DNA of 64,000 bases, from NCBI GenBank assembly GCA_037176845.1, contig JAYKXP010000027.1, positions 248,001 to 312,000 of the forward strand, in the 5' to 3' direction. The stretch comes from Paramarasmius palmivorus. Its lineage: Eukaryota > Basidiomycota > Agaricomycetes > Agaricales > Marasmiaceae. Below, piece by piece: positions 11,815-25,235 of the stretch; the stretch's first letter is position 1; every line of letters starts with the position of its first letter. The notes beneath the pieces were generated by a model. It saw only the letters and a list, made by a program, of their open reading frames with translations. It ran no database searches and had not been told where the DNA came from. The position numbers and the translations under genes are program-made.

Positions 11815-14122
11815 TCACCGGTCTTCTTCAACTAGCTCCTTGGTCTGTGCTAGAATGGCTTCGGCCTCAGGGAAGCGGTAGGTAATGTCGCAATCGAATG
11901 GAAGGGGACGGCTGAGGAGAGTGTGAGTGTGTCGTCTGGTCAAGATGGTTCTGATGCTTACACGACTAATCCGTCGTTGATGCTGACCGACTCGATTGGC
12001 ATAACAGGCTTGCCCTGCGCGTCTTTGACGGGTCTAATATTGGAGGCCCAAAGAAGACAAGCGATGTCGATGAAAAGAGAGTTATTTGCTACGTGTCTTC
12101 CAATGCAAAGTCTGTTTGAAAGTGCTTAGAGATCCTGCAGGACTTTTGACCGATTGCTAATATATACTTACCGTCGTCCGAAACCGTAGGTAACGTGTCC
12201 TGTTAGAGTGTTGGTCGGAGATTACTCGCCAAAGTACAGAACGAACACATACCCTCTGGAGGTATTGATTAGACCACATTTTTAACCGCAGACGACTCAA
12301 AACGTACCTTCTTTAGTATCAGCTAAGGCGGGCATAATCTCGCCGTTCTTGTCCAGGAATCGTCCAGGGTTGAAGTCAGCTGCATCCTGGCCCTGTAGAA
12401 TTCGTGTTGAGTGATTTGATCCGAATTGAGTGAACGCGTCATACATAGGCTTCAACATCTCGGTTCAAGGCCCTAGAACGACCAGAAGTCAGATAAGTGT
12501 ATAGGAGCAATAAATGAAGGCATACCAAACGTTCGGAATACAGATAGTCCCCTTGGGGATGAAGTGGCCTTCATACCAGTCATCTTCAGTAGATTGGTGA
12601 GGTAAGCCGACTGGATCTGAAGAAGATAATTAGCCATCGAATATCTAGCGACAAACGAATACACCACTTACCAACTGGGTGCCATCTCAAAGCCTCACGA
12701 ACGGTAGCCTGGACGTAGTGGAGACGGTCCAAGTCCGCAAAGGTAGGCATACGGTCACGGCCGACAACGGCATCAAGTTCCTCGTGAATCTTCTTCTGGA
12801 CCTCGGGGTAAAGAACCATTGCGAGCATGAACCAAGAAAGAACTCCGGCAGTGGTTTCGGCACCAGCGGCACTGGTTGCTGAATTGAGAGATTATCCGAA
12901 CATGCCAGTTGAATGAAGACCTACTATAGAGTAGCTGCAAGCCAGGCCGATTCTTTGTCGCTGAGACCGTGCCTCTCAGTGTCCCGAACAAGGTTAGCCG
13001 CGAAACTGGGACGCTCTTCACCACTTTTCTGTAGAGGACATATCAGATAGAACGATCGTGGGACGGGGACGACTAAACATACCACACGCTGCTTAGCCTC
13101 GAGGAACAAGCTTTCAAACATTTCCGAATCCTTCTTGTACCATTCCTCAGCATCTCGCTTCCACTTGGCCATCCAGCTGGGAAGGTGCTTCATCCAGGTG
13201 AAGTATTCGACGTAATGTGCACCAGGGAAAGCGGCTCTGACAATACGAGTAATAAAATCGTTAACAGCAGCCACTTGGGGATCCATGACATCGCTAATAG
13301 GCTCCTTGTCGTAAACGACAGACCAAACCATTGAAGCTGTTGCTCTAGAATAGTCGGGAGACGTGATGAGACCCTGTGACTCTGGTTCGCAAGAATAGCT
13401 TACCTCCTGATTTCTGCGTTCCAGAGTTTGGGTGCCTTAATCATCCCATCGGTAAGACTGATAGCTTCTCTGTATTGTGGGACCTGGAAGCTGGCTGCAA
13501 CGGTCTTGTTCAGTCCCTCGTGTCCTGCACGCCTCATCCGACGCCAGCTATTCGGTGCAATGAGTCATCGCAATACAAAGAAATGGAAAGTAACATACAC
13601 GTCGTTGTACTGCGTGAACACCACGAGTAATCCACCTGTCAAAATCTCAGAAGCGACTGGCGACTATTTAGAGTTCGTGTTTCTAACAGAAAAGCGGGGT
13701 ATCTCACCAATCCATCGGGGTCTGTTACTGTAAATAGGACCACGCCTGTCCAATAGATCTGCAGCGACTTTGTGGGAGTTCAGGATTACGATGTCCTGTC
13801 CAGCTACGTTGATGTACACGAGGTCACCTAGGTCGTAGTTAGCAACGTGTCCTCTTTCATTGAACTGTGACCACCTACCGTAAGTTTTCTTCCACTCCGT
13901 GAAGGTATGCCATGCTTCCTGGCTGAGTTGGAACAAGTTACCGACAATAGGCAGACCTTTAGGGCCAGGAGGCAAAGAGCTCCTTTTGCGACCAAAAGCC
14001 TGGCGATAGACAATGTAGGAGACGATGAGCAGACCAAGAAGCGCCAATCTGGGCTGGTTAATAAAGAACTCCTTTGCCAATGTGGCTTTAGGTGGGAAGA
14101 TGTTGAGGGTAGCTGTGTCCAT
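11815..14122 (-). CDS. Cytochrome P450 (type A, copy 2)
   Basis: Close paralogue of the P450 at 54.4 kb. The start at 14122 gives MDTATLNIFPPKATLAKEFF, with membrane anchor LALLGLLIVSYIVYRQAFG and hinge LPPGPKGLPIVGN; an upstream in-frame Met adds 8 residues absent in the paralogue. Other landmarks: C-helix tryptophan region, VWSVVYDKEP, I-helix AGAETT region (12840-12870), K-helix REALRW, and heme loop YGFGRRLCIG, in which Tyr replaces the usual first Phe. The C-terminus reads TKELVEEDR. The paralogues share exon layout, including a possible 3-nt exon (12253-12255). No frame break found. Endoplasmic-reticulum monooxygenase; substrate unknown. Confidence 0.88.
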
Positions 14123-15273
14123 AGCTCTGTGGGGAAGTCTGAGCACTAGAACCCACTTAAGTATTTAATGGAACACCTACCTTCGGTTCCGGATACCACA
14201 CAAGTGGTCACAGCAGAAACGTATGCCTTTGCGGATTGCTTCGGGCGGATTCGCCCGGGGCTCGGGAGACAGTACAAAGTATCATTTCCGCATGTTCGTC
14301 AATCACAAGGTCAGAATGTCTAGGGCTCATGAGATTTGCGGGTATATTGCGCTGAAGAATCGGGGTCAAGAATACAGTTTTCAGAAGGGATTGTCGGGAA
14401 GATCGACATGAGAGAACTTGACATGGATCTGGTTATCAGTATTGAGATTTACGTGACTGATGGTGTTTTGTTGGCACATACTACAGACCTACTCATGCCT
14501 ATCGCAACGGCTTGAATAGGACAGGACCGAGAGCTCGCTAGCATGAGTAGTGCTGTATCCTCCGGGATATTGGTGAACAATCCAGCAGCACTGGTGAAGT
14601 TCTCTGAAAAAAATCGTGCAGTCATACTAGTGGAATGAACCCTCTAGACAAACTCACTGTAGTTGAAAAGACCATGACTCCATAAGCAGCGAATTTCCAA
14701 GAAATTTCCTAAACGTTATCCCGACTCCTATAACATAATTGGAGTGATTTCAGATGAGATCTGTGCTGACTGAGCTGCAGCGACAATCGTACATGGAGAG
14801 CGGTCGCAAACCAGACTGTAAAAGGATGAGAAGCAAGCATGAGCGCTCGTCAGTCGGCGTTTCTTCTCTCGGCAGCCGCCAGATATCCCGGTATTTTCCC
14901 ACGCACCGACCATTGCGTACGCGTAACGGGCAGAGTCGGTGACACTCGCTCTTTTTCTTTCCGCAAGAGACACTTCATTCATCGGAGTGCTAACCGTCCG
15001 GTACCTACCCATTCACTCTATTTGTTTATTTTGCTGATTAGTCGGGCAGGACGGATATTTTTTTGATGACGCAAAATGTTATATTGGATGGATTCGTATG
15101 GGAATAAGGTGCGTTGCAAGCCCCGCTGCTCTAGTTTTTCCTGTTCTAAATACAATGAATTTTTCGAGAGATTAAACTCTATTCTCTACAAATCAAGCCC
15201 TTGGATCCAACATTATGCCCTATGGAATAAACGCTATTATTACATGTAAAGATAAGGATAACTATGCGGCCAC
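14123..15273. other. Intergenic region P450/C2H2
   Basis: About 1.15 kb. It holds the promoter of the minus-strand P450 at its left end and the 3' end of the C2H2 gene at its right. Several short open frames overlap on both strands without recognisable motifs; no gene supported. Confidence 0.4.
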
Positions 15274-16403
15274 CTATCCCATGATTCTCTGGGGCTTCCA
15301 ATTCAGCTGCATGGGCTGATTACAGCTTGCGCTGTGAATGGAAAGCATCTTTTCCGAAGCAAAATACTGGGAACAGTGGGTACAGGTCCATGGTGTCGGC
15401 TTCCCATGTTGCGATACTTCGTGTCTAAATCGATCGTGTTTCCGCGAAAACAGAGCACCACAACCTATCGTGCACTGATAGCTCTGCCTCTGCTTTGGTC
15501 TGTGCGTAAGCATGTGTGTCTCGCGCGTGTAGTTACTGGTGAAAACGCGTTCGCAACCGGGATGCCGACACCGGAAAGGTCGTGGACGGTGTTGGGTTTG
15601 GCGCTTCTTGGTATTTCCATTACGTTTCCCTTTTCCAGACTTCTTACTGGAGGAAGCCGTTTGGGACGAATAGTTGGAGGGTGAAGTGGAGGCGGAATGT
15701 TCTGCTTCATCAGCCTCTGGTAGAGGTGCGGATGCCGCTGTACGCCATACATCGGCGTTATGCTGCACGTCTTCGCTGGGTAGCGTGTATGAAAGACTCT
15801 GGGTATCTCCGTTGTCGTCGCCGTAACCTGTCTGACTCGACGAGCTTGGATCAGGAGGCTCCGCGAAGGCCGCGTTTTCGCCGAAGTCAGCAGCGTATTG
15901 TAACGCTGGGTAGGTTCTCTGGCTTTCAGCTTGTAGCCCATGGATCCAACGGTCTATATCTGCATCAAAGCCTACAGTTTTTAACGTTGTGGCTGAAGTG
16001 AACTGAGGAGGACTCACCCCGGAAGGTATCGTTTTCGACATCAAAGTTACTTTGTAGCTCCGCGTCGAAGGGTACAGGGAAATTATTAAAATCTAGGAAA
16101 AGATTGAAGTGTAAGTGTCAGCTCTGTACGGACCCTGCGAGACTGACCAGGAGAGCTAGACATTTCCACTGATGAACTAGTGGTTTGTGGATCGTTCAAG
16201 TTGCCACTTAATTCGAAAATCGTTCCTTCGCTGGTTTCGATTGCTCTGACATGGATAGATGTTGGAAGAGGACGTGTCACTCCGGGCTGTTCGAGCTCTA
16301 ACGGCTTGAGCTCGAACGAGGCCTTCTTCCTGCAGTCGCCACTTGGTGTGGAGATGAGGAGCTGGCAGTGGGTGAGCAGTTGTATCGGCAAAGCGAACGA
16401 CAT
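15274..16403 (-). CDS. C2H2 zinc-finger protein (copy 1), putative transcription factor
   Basis: First exon starts MSFALPIQLLTHCQLLISTP and belongs to an N-terminal domain shared with the genes at 20.6 and 51.9 kb (next motif SFELKPLELEQP, then an AIETSEGTIFELSG strand). A Ser/Thr-rich middle precedes three C-terminal fingers: a classical one (CRHPGC ... HMLTH, Cx4Cx12Hx3H), a second (CTIGC ... HEVSQH), and a shortened third (CTHCSQYF ... H then C). A basic GKGKRNGNTKKRQTQHRPRP stretch before the fingers could be a nuclear signal. DNA binding is expected for this arrangement; target genes are unknown. It points away from the similar gene at 20.6 kb. Confidence 0.82.
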
Positions 16404-18666
16404 TGGAAAGTCTGTGGCTGATACTGGTGACCTTCCGCTGGGACGTTGTAGGTGAGATCGTATCTTTGTATTTGCTTTATATCACAGCGCCGATGTAGCT
16501 TCTAGATTAACCGCTGAGTTTCATCATGCTGTCCTAATACCGTCGAGGCCTCGGGATTACGACTCGGTTGCCCATCTGTTGAATCAGGATTTTCACCTTC
16601 AAATCGTGCTCAGGTAAGCCGCAGACCTTCATTGCTATTCAATCTTATTCTTGGTATCCCCTCTCGAATCGGTTTGCGCATGCTATTTCACGGATCGTCG
16701 GTGTCTCGTTCCTGAGCGCTTGCCTACAAACACGGAAACTTCACCGAAGTGGGTGGCGTGCCGTGATGTAAATCATGCGTGGTTACACGACATATTCGAT
16801 TTTCTCCAGATTTACAGGGACGGGAACTACATCCAGACGCGGAAGAAGCGTCCTCGCGACCTGACTTTGCTTATCAAGCTTCCTGCAACCTATATACTAT
16901 ATACCCCTTCCACTATAAAATCCGTTGCCGCCATTTGGAGCTTCGTCCCGTCTCGCCCCATACCAAACTTGGACGGTCTCTTATCTGCTCGCCAGCGAGT
17001 GTAATCCCGATTGCCATGAGTCTTGATATCTGCATGAGTCCATTCGTTTCAACCCCGGCGGAACTTTAAAATTTCCTATCGCCAAATTCAGAGGGGAAAT
17101 AGAGCTAGGTTTCAAGTAAGCAAATGATGTTCAAGTACAATTCATCCTGGAAGCGACTCGGTCGGAAAGCAAGCTTTTGACTCTATTGGCTCCCCGCTGA
17201 CCAACGAGAGGGCTCTGACACAGGCATCGGAAATATCGGAAATAAGCGCGATATCCGAGGATATCATGTATTCGCTTGTATTCGTCAATACTGGAAGGGC
17301 ATACCTTTGCAGGACGCACCCTTGCATTCGCTATCAGGCATTCTGCAAGGCAATGGAGAAAAGGCAACGCCTGGGCGCCGTATTTTAGAAGTTCTGCCCC
17401 TGGTCTAGCACCTAGACACCTTCTGAATGTCCCAAGTCAATTCATCCGAATCTGGGTACGAATGACCTTGTCAATCTATCAAATCATGCAAGTAGGTCAG
17501 TAGACTTGTGATGAATGACATCCGTTTCCTTCGGTTAATGTCCTGCTATCTATGGGCAGCGTCGGAACAACGCTTGGCGCGATTTGTCGCGGTTACCAAC
17601 ATCGAACGGTGAGCTGCGGCGATGTCGCCGAAGAAGACCGTGAAACCTCGAGCAAGCATTTCGGTGTTAGCTATGGCATTAAGCCCGCCAAGAAGCCTAA
17701 TTACCTTGAAGTTGCTTTGTGGGAAACGGCGGGGCGTCGCGGTAGCCTATTGTAGCTCCCCCGACTGGCAACGCGGTGTTTTTTGAAGGCTGTAACTGAA
17801 GCGCACCAAATTGTTTCATCGCGGAAAGCTTACCTTTACTAGTATACTTTATTTTCCTCCGAGTTCAATGGTGCGGGATTCCATATGCGAGAGTACTGCC
17901 ATGGTGCGAGCGGGACAGAGAGTGGGTATCTCTTCAATACGATGATCGATAGTACCAAAGAAAAGGTGTCGGTTACCAAGCCAATGCCCCAGATCAATGA
18001 TATATAATATAAAGCAGCACGAACTTAACCTTATCGGTAAAATAGTTGCCCGTTAGCCGTAAAGGTGTCTAGCTTGAACTTGAACTGCCTGCGTTTGGTA
18101 TTCCTGCTGGCTTATCGCAATGAAAGAGAAACTTGCTTTCCAGAAGAACCAAAGAAACATGCACAAAAACAGCCCAATCGAGAGTGATTCGAGAGGCATC
18201 CTTGCAGAGACGCCAGGGAACGCACTGGAACGTCTATATGCAATCTATAATGTATATCAGTCTATATCAGCGAGTTGAGGGTATATGACATCATGGGGTC
18301 CTTGAATGTGGCTATGTATGCAATCACATGATTTGCCGCCGGAAAGTCCGGGCTTCACAATTTGACCTTGACAATGACGACGACCATAAGGCTCCGCTTC
18401 CTCCTCCTCCTCCTCATATAACTTAAGCTAACTGGTCAGGAACACGAGGCTCACACACCGAGAACAAGCCGAATAGACCTTCAACTTCATTAGCTGGACG
18501 TCTATAACCACGCGGGTAACGGTATGCCTGGGCACTATGAGTATTCCTTATCGACCATGCTCGTCGTTCATTAACATTTTTGACCGGATTATGCGCTCTC
18601 ACTACAAAACTGGGAAAACTTCGTGGACGGTGGGTGGTAAGTAGGCGCAAATGAGCATCGCGCAAC
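16404..18666. other. Gene-poor region between divergent C2H2 genes (left part)
   Basis: About 2.3 kb upstream of the minus-strand C2H2 gene. Short frames exist on both strands with no motif I recognise. A (CTC)n-like run lies near 18400-18415. No gene is supported. Confidence 0.4.
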
Positions 18667-19760
18667 TTGTCAAGCACATCTCAAAACACTTCCCACCAAC
18701 ACCCGGCAGAACCCCCGAAAACCCTGCCCGAGCAAATACATTCCAAAAGCGACGCTACGCGACGAAGCGACTACATCTTTCCTGCGACGGTAAGGCTTGA
18801 CCCTGCGTGCTGGCCTGTGCTGCGTGATGTCGATGCGCATTCGAACTCAAAAATTGCCAATATTCTGGGCACGACAACCTTTGCAGTACTCTGCGCAGTA
18901 CTCCTTGATTCACACCGACGTCATTGATATGATGGCGCAGGATCGTTCAAGGGACCCAGTTACCACAGCTCACATGGGTATAATCATGTTCAGCCGAAAT
19001 CAAGCGGATAACCCCCAAAGGCCAAGTCGAGCTTGGTAACGTTCTCCTGGGAAGCCCGTTGGTTTGTATCTTTGCGCATGGGCATCGACGAGGTTTATCC
19101 TCCAGAACTATTCCATGCTTTATACACTTATAATGCAACTCTCTATTTCTTCGCCGGTATCATACAGGAACAGTCAGGTGTCCGTGTTCGTTATTTGGTA
19201 TGCATGACTGATGTCACTGCATTTGATGCTCAGTTGATCCTCGGTCTGGCTTTATCGTACATATGTAAGTACCCTTCGCTTTCCGACGACTTCGGGATGA
19301 CATCGGTCTATGTCAGTAGTTCTTGCAGGGACTGTTTGATCGTTAGCCGTAAGTGCGACGTATGCAGGGCCAGGAGGGAAACTGCGTCTTCAACTTGGTT
19401 GATATTCTCACAAAAGGACGCACCGAAGTTTGACGATTCACGCTTCGTTTGCTCCTGCAAGTGGGCGTGCCGACCTGGCGATTCGCGGGAGGGAATTTGT
19501 CGATGATCCCCGACGCCATAACCTACTACTATGTCTTCCTAAGAGAGCGCCCATCACAACGTGAAGCCATGGTTTCAATCGCAAGGCTATGTAAGTAGTA
19601 TTACGCCGATTGGCCTATTTGGGCTTAAGAATTGTAATCAGCGCTTGGACGCCATTTGGAAGCATGGCAACTCGGAGGTGGATGACTTCCTAACAATCTT
19701 GGTCCTTGAAACCCGATAGATCAACCTTTCGTCATTCAAAGTGATGATGTTGTTTAAAGA
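18667..19760 (+). pseudogene. Possible decayed TRI5-type terpene cyclase
   Basis: Three pieces in different phases occur in the right order and spacing for a trichodiene-synthase-like (TRI5 family) cyclase. They are FPATVRLDPACWPVL...AHSNSKIANILGTTTFAVL (18770-18910), resembling the segment before the metal-binding Asp cluster; YNATLYFFAGIIQEQ (19127-19172), resembling the central helix; and MIPDAITYYYVF (19503-19538), resembling the helix that normally runs into the NSE/ND..S..KE motif. Neither the Asp-rich motif nor the second metal motif can be seen, and stops interrupt the frames, so if the match is right the gene is dead. Based on remembered family patterns; could be chance. Confidence 0.3.
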
Positions 19761-20581
19761 TAACCATAACCTTCGGGTATAGCACCGATTGATACAAGAG
19801 CAATCAACAGCTCAGAAGTGCTTACTTGATTACAGCACCGTGTCACAGAAGTTGTTCGCGCCTCCCGTCTATTGCCGCTCCTCGGGTTTTGGAATCGGGC
19901 TTTGGAATTATGTATTCAGCGCCCAGATGGGCGGGTACACTCATTCACTAGTTTTCTACTGTACTTAATCTTAGTTTCCGGGTGTCAGGGGCACATTCTA
20001 GTGTATGTCATAGACGATGTTCTTCGAATCCCAGAAGCATACCCCACAGATAATGGTATACCCCGCAGTGCGTCCAATCACCAAGCTTTACATCTGATTT
20101 ATTTCAATACGGTCCCGCGAACCCTTGTTGAGGGGTCCTTCCCGACCTTACTAGGATGTATGAAAAGCTGCCTGATTGAACCAAAGGAACTGTTGCTGTA
20201 AACCGCGGGATTCCAGTGATTGGTGTCACGACACTCAACTAGCTTGCGTGAACTCCGTGCTTACAGGCGTTGCCTTGTCAGGAACTCGACACCAGTATCA
20301 TCACTAATTGGATAAGATGTTCACGTTTGGCATTATCAGGGGTTAAGAAACCGAGGTCCGATACCTTTTGGATTGAGTTTCCCGCGCACTCTTCACGAGA
20401 TTTGATCTACCCGGGATCCCGACGATTCAAGGAATTTTTGATGGAGATTGATAGTTGCGAACGAGGGTATGTTGTCTTTTGATGGCAAAGTTTCAATAGG
20501 TACATCTTAGGTATAAGAACCGAACACACCTTCTCCCGGACATCAGCAATCTCCCCCCACCTCAAGTTCATCTGTTGGAAG
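19761..20581. other. Gene-poor region upstream of C2H2 copy 2
   Basis: About 820 bp. One 109-codon open frame (19872-20201) has no recognisable motif. It presumably contains the promoter of the C2H2 gene starting at 20582. Confidence 0.35.
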
Positions 20582-21756
20582 ATGTCCTTCTCATTACCAT
20601 TACAACTTCTTACCCACTTTCAATTGGTGATCTTCACGTCGAATGAGGACTCCAAAAAGCAAACCTCCTTCGACTTGAGACCACTCCAGCTAGACCAACT
20701 TGCCACTACCGGCAACCCTTGCACTTTCCCCACGACTATCAACATCAAAGCTATCGAAACACAAGATGGCATGACCTTCGAGCTTACTGGTGCTGATTCA
20801 CCAGCTGCTTCCCCATCGATGGAAATGGCAACAACGCCTGGTAAGTTTGACACGTTTAGTTTGAACACAGCGCTCATGCCGTATCCAGATTTCAACATTG
20901 AATCTACTCAGCCTCCAAGCTGGCAAAATACGCCCGCGTCTGAAGCGGAGAGTTATTTTGGTGAGCTTTTACTGGGAAAGTCGCGAAACAGAGCGCTGAC
21001 CGTGCGTTAGATCTAAACCAATGGTTACACGCTAGCCAGCCGGCTGAGGACCCCACCGGTCTTTCGTCGACCCACCTACCCGACTACACACAAACTGGCG
21101 AGACTGTTCCATATCTGGAACCTGTAGGCTCATGTAGCACAGAAATCAAGTCCGAGATCCTATGCTCCTCATCCCCAATCCACAATCATAGCCCCCAATC
21201 CACCACTTCCCCGTTGACACCGCCCGCAAACATGCACTCAACACCTTTCCAAGTACCCTTTACCCAGAGTTCTCAATCTTTCCAACATCATATCGATATG
21301 CATACGGTGAAGATGGCCGTCGATGACCTCTCCCCAACCCATAGCCCCGCGAGCTCCCTCGAAACACATTCTTCGATACTCGATTTCAGCAACGACTCAA
21401 TACGGTCTATGTCTCCTTCGCATACGAAGAGACGGATCGCCCAACAGCGCCCACGTCCCTTCCGCTGTATAGAGCCAGGTTGTGATCGCGTTTTCACGAG
21501 CAATTACACCCGTGAAACCCACATGCTCACACATAGGCCGAAGCAAAAGCAGAGCTATCAATGCACTGTTGGATGCGGTGCCTTTTTCTCGCGTAAACAC
21601 GATCGATTTAGGCACGAGGTTTCCCAACATGGGAAGCCCACACAGTGGACGTGTACGCGCTGTTCACAGTACTTTTCGTCGGAGAAATTACTGTCTGTAC
21701 ACAACTGTGACCGACCTGTGAGATATCATTGGAGGCCTCAGTCAACTGAAGAGTAG
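20582..21756 (+). CDS. C2H2 zinc-finger protein (copy 2), putative transcription factor
   Basis: Paralogue of the genes at 15.3 and 51.9 kb. It starts MSFSLPLQLLTHFQLVIFTS, with the shared motifs SFDLRPLQLDQ and AIETQDGMTFELTG. The middle is Ser/Pro/Thr-rich (for example SSPIHNHSPQSTTSPLTPP) and joined by short introns around 20960-21010 and possibly 20840. The finger block starts RPRPFRCIEPGC, with Cx4Cx12Hx3H finger one, a second finger ending HEVSQH, and a short third (CTRCSQYFSSEK, H, C). Ends WRPQSTEE at TAG. Likely nuclear regulator; its closeness to cluster genes suggests, but does not prove, control of the pathway. Confidence 0.82.
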
Positions 21757-24700
21757 GGTCGAAGTTTCGTAGCGACGGACCGGGATACGAGTAGTTATTG
21801 TACATTGTATGTATTGTTTGTTATCCAATGATATGGATGCAATCCTGTAAACGTGATCGGTGCCAGAACAAAGTACCTATAGTCAATTGAGGGAATAATG
21901 AATGTTCAGCAAAGATCGCGCCTTTGCCTTTGCCCTGCCAATGGCTACCGCCATCACGAAGGTCACGGCACCTTTTGATTAAACATATATTTGTCTCGGG
22001 AGTGGCCTTTGGAAAAAAAGGACGACAATAATGCGTGTAAAGGTTACATTGAGACGCTGAGTACGGCCGATGGACCCGTATGCGCGCGAAGAACCCAGTC
22101 GTAAGAACCCACATTCTTCGTTGCGTTATTCGCCGAGGATCTATACCAAGTCTTAAGGAAAGAAAGCATATCACATTCTGATGGAATTGTTTGTTGTACA
22201 GACGTGCTAAACAAAAAGGGGTTGATGAGTTGCGAGGACTTCGGATCCGGACGGGGATATGAGTATGGGGACATGCTTCCAACATACCTGTGAACTCTGT
22301 AAACCTACACCTTCGTCCCGATGCCAAGCTCTAGTATTATTCGTTATCAAACGCACGCCTGAGCAAACACTACTGAAGAAAGAGGCTAGTGCTCACCTTA
22401 GATAGTGCACGTGCTGGTAGAATTCTCCTGCTAGTACGTGCATGATAAGGGGGTATTCGAATATCGGCGAAACCAGGCCAGCGCCGAAACCTTCGATAAC
22501 TCCATGAGTATGAAACACGTTTCTTCGTAATACTTACATCAAGCAAAAAGTCTGACGTGTATAGTATAACTTGTCCGGCTGAGCTTCATGAGTTAATCCT
22601 GCGAAGAGCTTGTGTTAATTGACAGCACCACTCCTGAGACGAGGAACGCACCTGACGTTGAACGCAACAGTCCCAGCATTCAACTTGTTCAATAGCTCGA
22701 ACATTCTGGTGCAATCCTATCAAATCGGGAGAGCCCTAATTGGACGAGGTATGTAGCGCCCGCAGTATTCTACGGCCCGTCGGGACTCGGAAGCCTGAAT
22801 TTGTGAGTGTAGGAGAACCGCCGAACGTAGCAATGTAATCGCACGTATCCAGATACATAGCAGGGGCGCAGGCCTGTGTTAACCCGGACCCTATTAGAAA
22901 CATTCATTCCCTGTCAGATCGAAAGGTAATAACTGATGCGCACCTGGGTTCTCAATGACGCTGATACAAGCAGTTATCTGAAGTGCCGCAACGTTGCCGG
23001 GACGATGCAACGCTTCATTTTCCCATTATTGCCTTCTGGACTGATACTGGTTGGCATGTGCGCTAAGAATCATGCGTCCGGCATATCGGTGGAATTTGTA
23101 ACTGCACTGATATTCATCTCGTTCACTGGCGTCACAGAACCTGGCCAGAGTTTGTCCGAGTTTAAAACACCTCGATGGTTCCGCGTCAACGCGACTATCG
23201 AGTAGCAGCCGGACTGACACAGGTCGCGTAGCTTTGAGAAAGAGCCTAGTAGACGGAATTGAAGCCTCGAGACCGAGACTGTCAATGGATGGTGGGGAAA
23301 AGGGAGAACGCGCAGTGACCGTGACGTGCAGTGACAACAGGTCACACAACTGCTCCCAAATTTTCCCATGACTCGGACTAGGAGTCGCTGCACTCAAAGC
23401 TTTCTTACACTGAAAGATTCCACCCTTTGCCTAGAACGTTAAGACCACTCACTACATGGAGTCTGGAGGCGCAAAGGTTATGGCTAATTACCCTTGAAGT
23501 ATCTCTCAGCTTTCAAACGACACCGTAAATAACTGGAGGTGAGCTCGACTGTTTCCCTTGCAGCATATGTGATGACGAAAGCAAAACAGATACTTTACAA
23601 TAAATCCCACATCGTGCACGCAGAAATGGCTGGATAGCGCTCGCTCTCCTTTTTTCAACGAAATCGAACCCCCCGAATGTTGATAGGCTCTTCCAAGTTC
23701 CTTATAAAACCCACTGGACAAGCCCTTAGGTATGTTCCTACCAAGTCCCTACAGTGCCAGCGTTAATGAAGTTCTGACAGATGCTCACAGGACTATTCCA
23801 AGCTGGATCGACGTTGCAGCCAAGAATGGATACTCCCCAGATATGGACATCGGACACATCTTATCTCAGTTTTTCTCCAGTCAATCTGAGATTCTGTTCC
23901 TCGTTTGGGGGGCCACGCAATGTAAAATGTTCGGTTGAGATTGGGTGCTGGCTGGAGACAGGGACGAGCGTCAGTCTTTCTTTGATGAAAAATGTATGAT
24001 ATGACATATTCGAGACATATCCGCGGGTATGTTGGTTGTTACGCCTCGGCGATGAAAACGCTTAATTTCTTGTACATAGGTCATCTTCCGTGTTCAGCGG
24101 GACAATTTGAATGCGAGCGCAACACATCAGGATACACTACTGGTGAGGGCTCTGGGCACGGTTGCTGGTAGGGTGGGTGGTCTGAACAGTTGTGAGTGCC
24201 CTAGCTCTGGAAGCTTAGCTTAAGCCTGATGATTACCTTTAGACTCCGACTTGGCTCAGAAAGAATGGCCCCTTTGCTCCCCTTTGGCTTCCTCGACAAC
24301 TGGAGCAGCCGAAGGCTACTATGTCCTCGAGATGGCGGTCGAAGCACAGCCGCCATCAGTCACCTGGCACGCGCGGCGAGCAAGCAATGAAGATCAAGCA
24401 AAACCCCTACGATCTATACATCACGCCGACGATGCCCGGGCTATTGTCATCCACGGCGATGGCTTTTACTATGACAGCCCGCTACAGCTATAGTAAGCGA
24501 CTCCATATGACCCAATCTCCTTTAATGACCGTTTGTTTCGTAAGAAGTATCATCGGCCTGCGTAAATCATTGCCAAGTCCAGAGCAGTATGGCTACCTGT
24601 TGTGCAATTAGAATATGGGTACGAGTTTGCGCCTCCACAGCCACTTATCGACGACCAAAGGCAAGTGAATCTCAATCTCTGTCGAGTACGCAAATCATTG

Positions 24701-25235
24701 ATCAGCTGGTAAACTTACACACAGTACTTGATCTTGGGATGTGAGCTGGTGACACAGCACCAGAACTCTTACTATTGTAAATGTCGCAGTTCCAAGGATT
24801 CTTCTCGACATTTTTGTGACAGATAGAACGTTTTCTGAGAATAGCAAGATCGAACAGGTACATTCAGCTCAGGTACTACCGTTCCATCTACGAGGCGATT
24901 TCTTATTGCCGGTTGGAGGTGTCACAATATTTGGAATGTTCCCGTCACAAAGCTCCTTTGTTCCTACCGACATCATCCACCGACAGTGCCCGACAGCCCC
25001 CGACGCAGGCGTATCTTCTCGGCTACCTTTTGTCAGCATGGTACGCAACTCTACTCCCCGTGGTCAGCGGATCCGCGGGGATACGCACACCCATTTCGCT
25101 TGATCGTGCTGTTCAATGCAGGATAATGACTCTTGTCTTCACCCATCGATATAAAGGTGGTTCTTGTTGGACGAGAGGCAGACATCGCCTCCTCCTTCAC
25201 TTCCACCTTCACTTCCATCTTACATTCTTATCACA
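21757..25235. other. Gene-poor region of about 3.5 kb
   Basis: No gene supported. Several open frames of 60-170 codons overlap on opposite strands (for example 21821-22327 minus and 23026-23397 minus) but show no known motif, no plausible intron structure and no paralogue in the window. The last 100 bp hold the promoter of SDR copy 2. Confidence 0.4.
25150..25156 (+). promoter_or_regulatory. TATA box of SDR copy 2
   Basis: TATAAAG, 80 bp before the ATG at 25236. Confidence 0.55.

Noticed and set aside
18395..18420. CTC triplet run
   Set aside because: Short simple-sequence tract with no evidence of function.
23026..23397. 123-codon minus-strand frame in the gene-poor region
   Set aside because: No recognisable motif; overlapped by another frame of similar size in a different phase and by open frames on the other strand.
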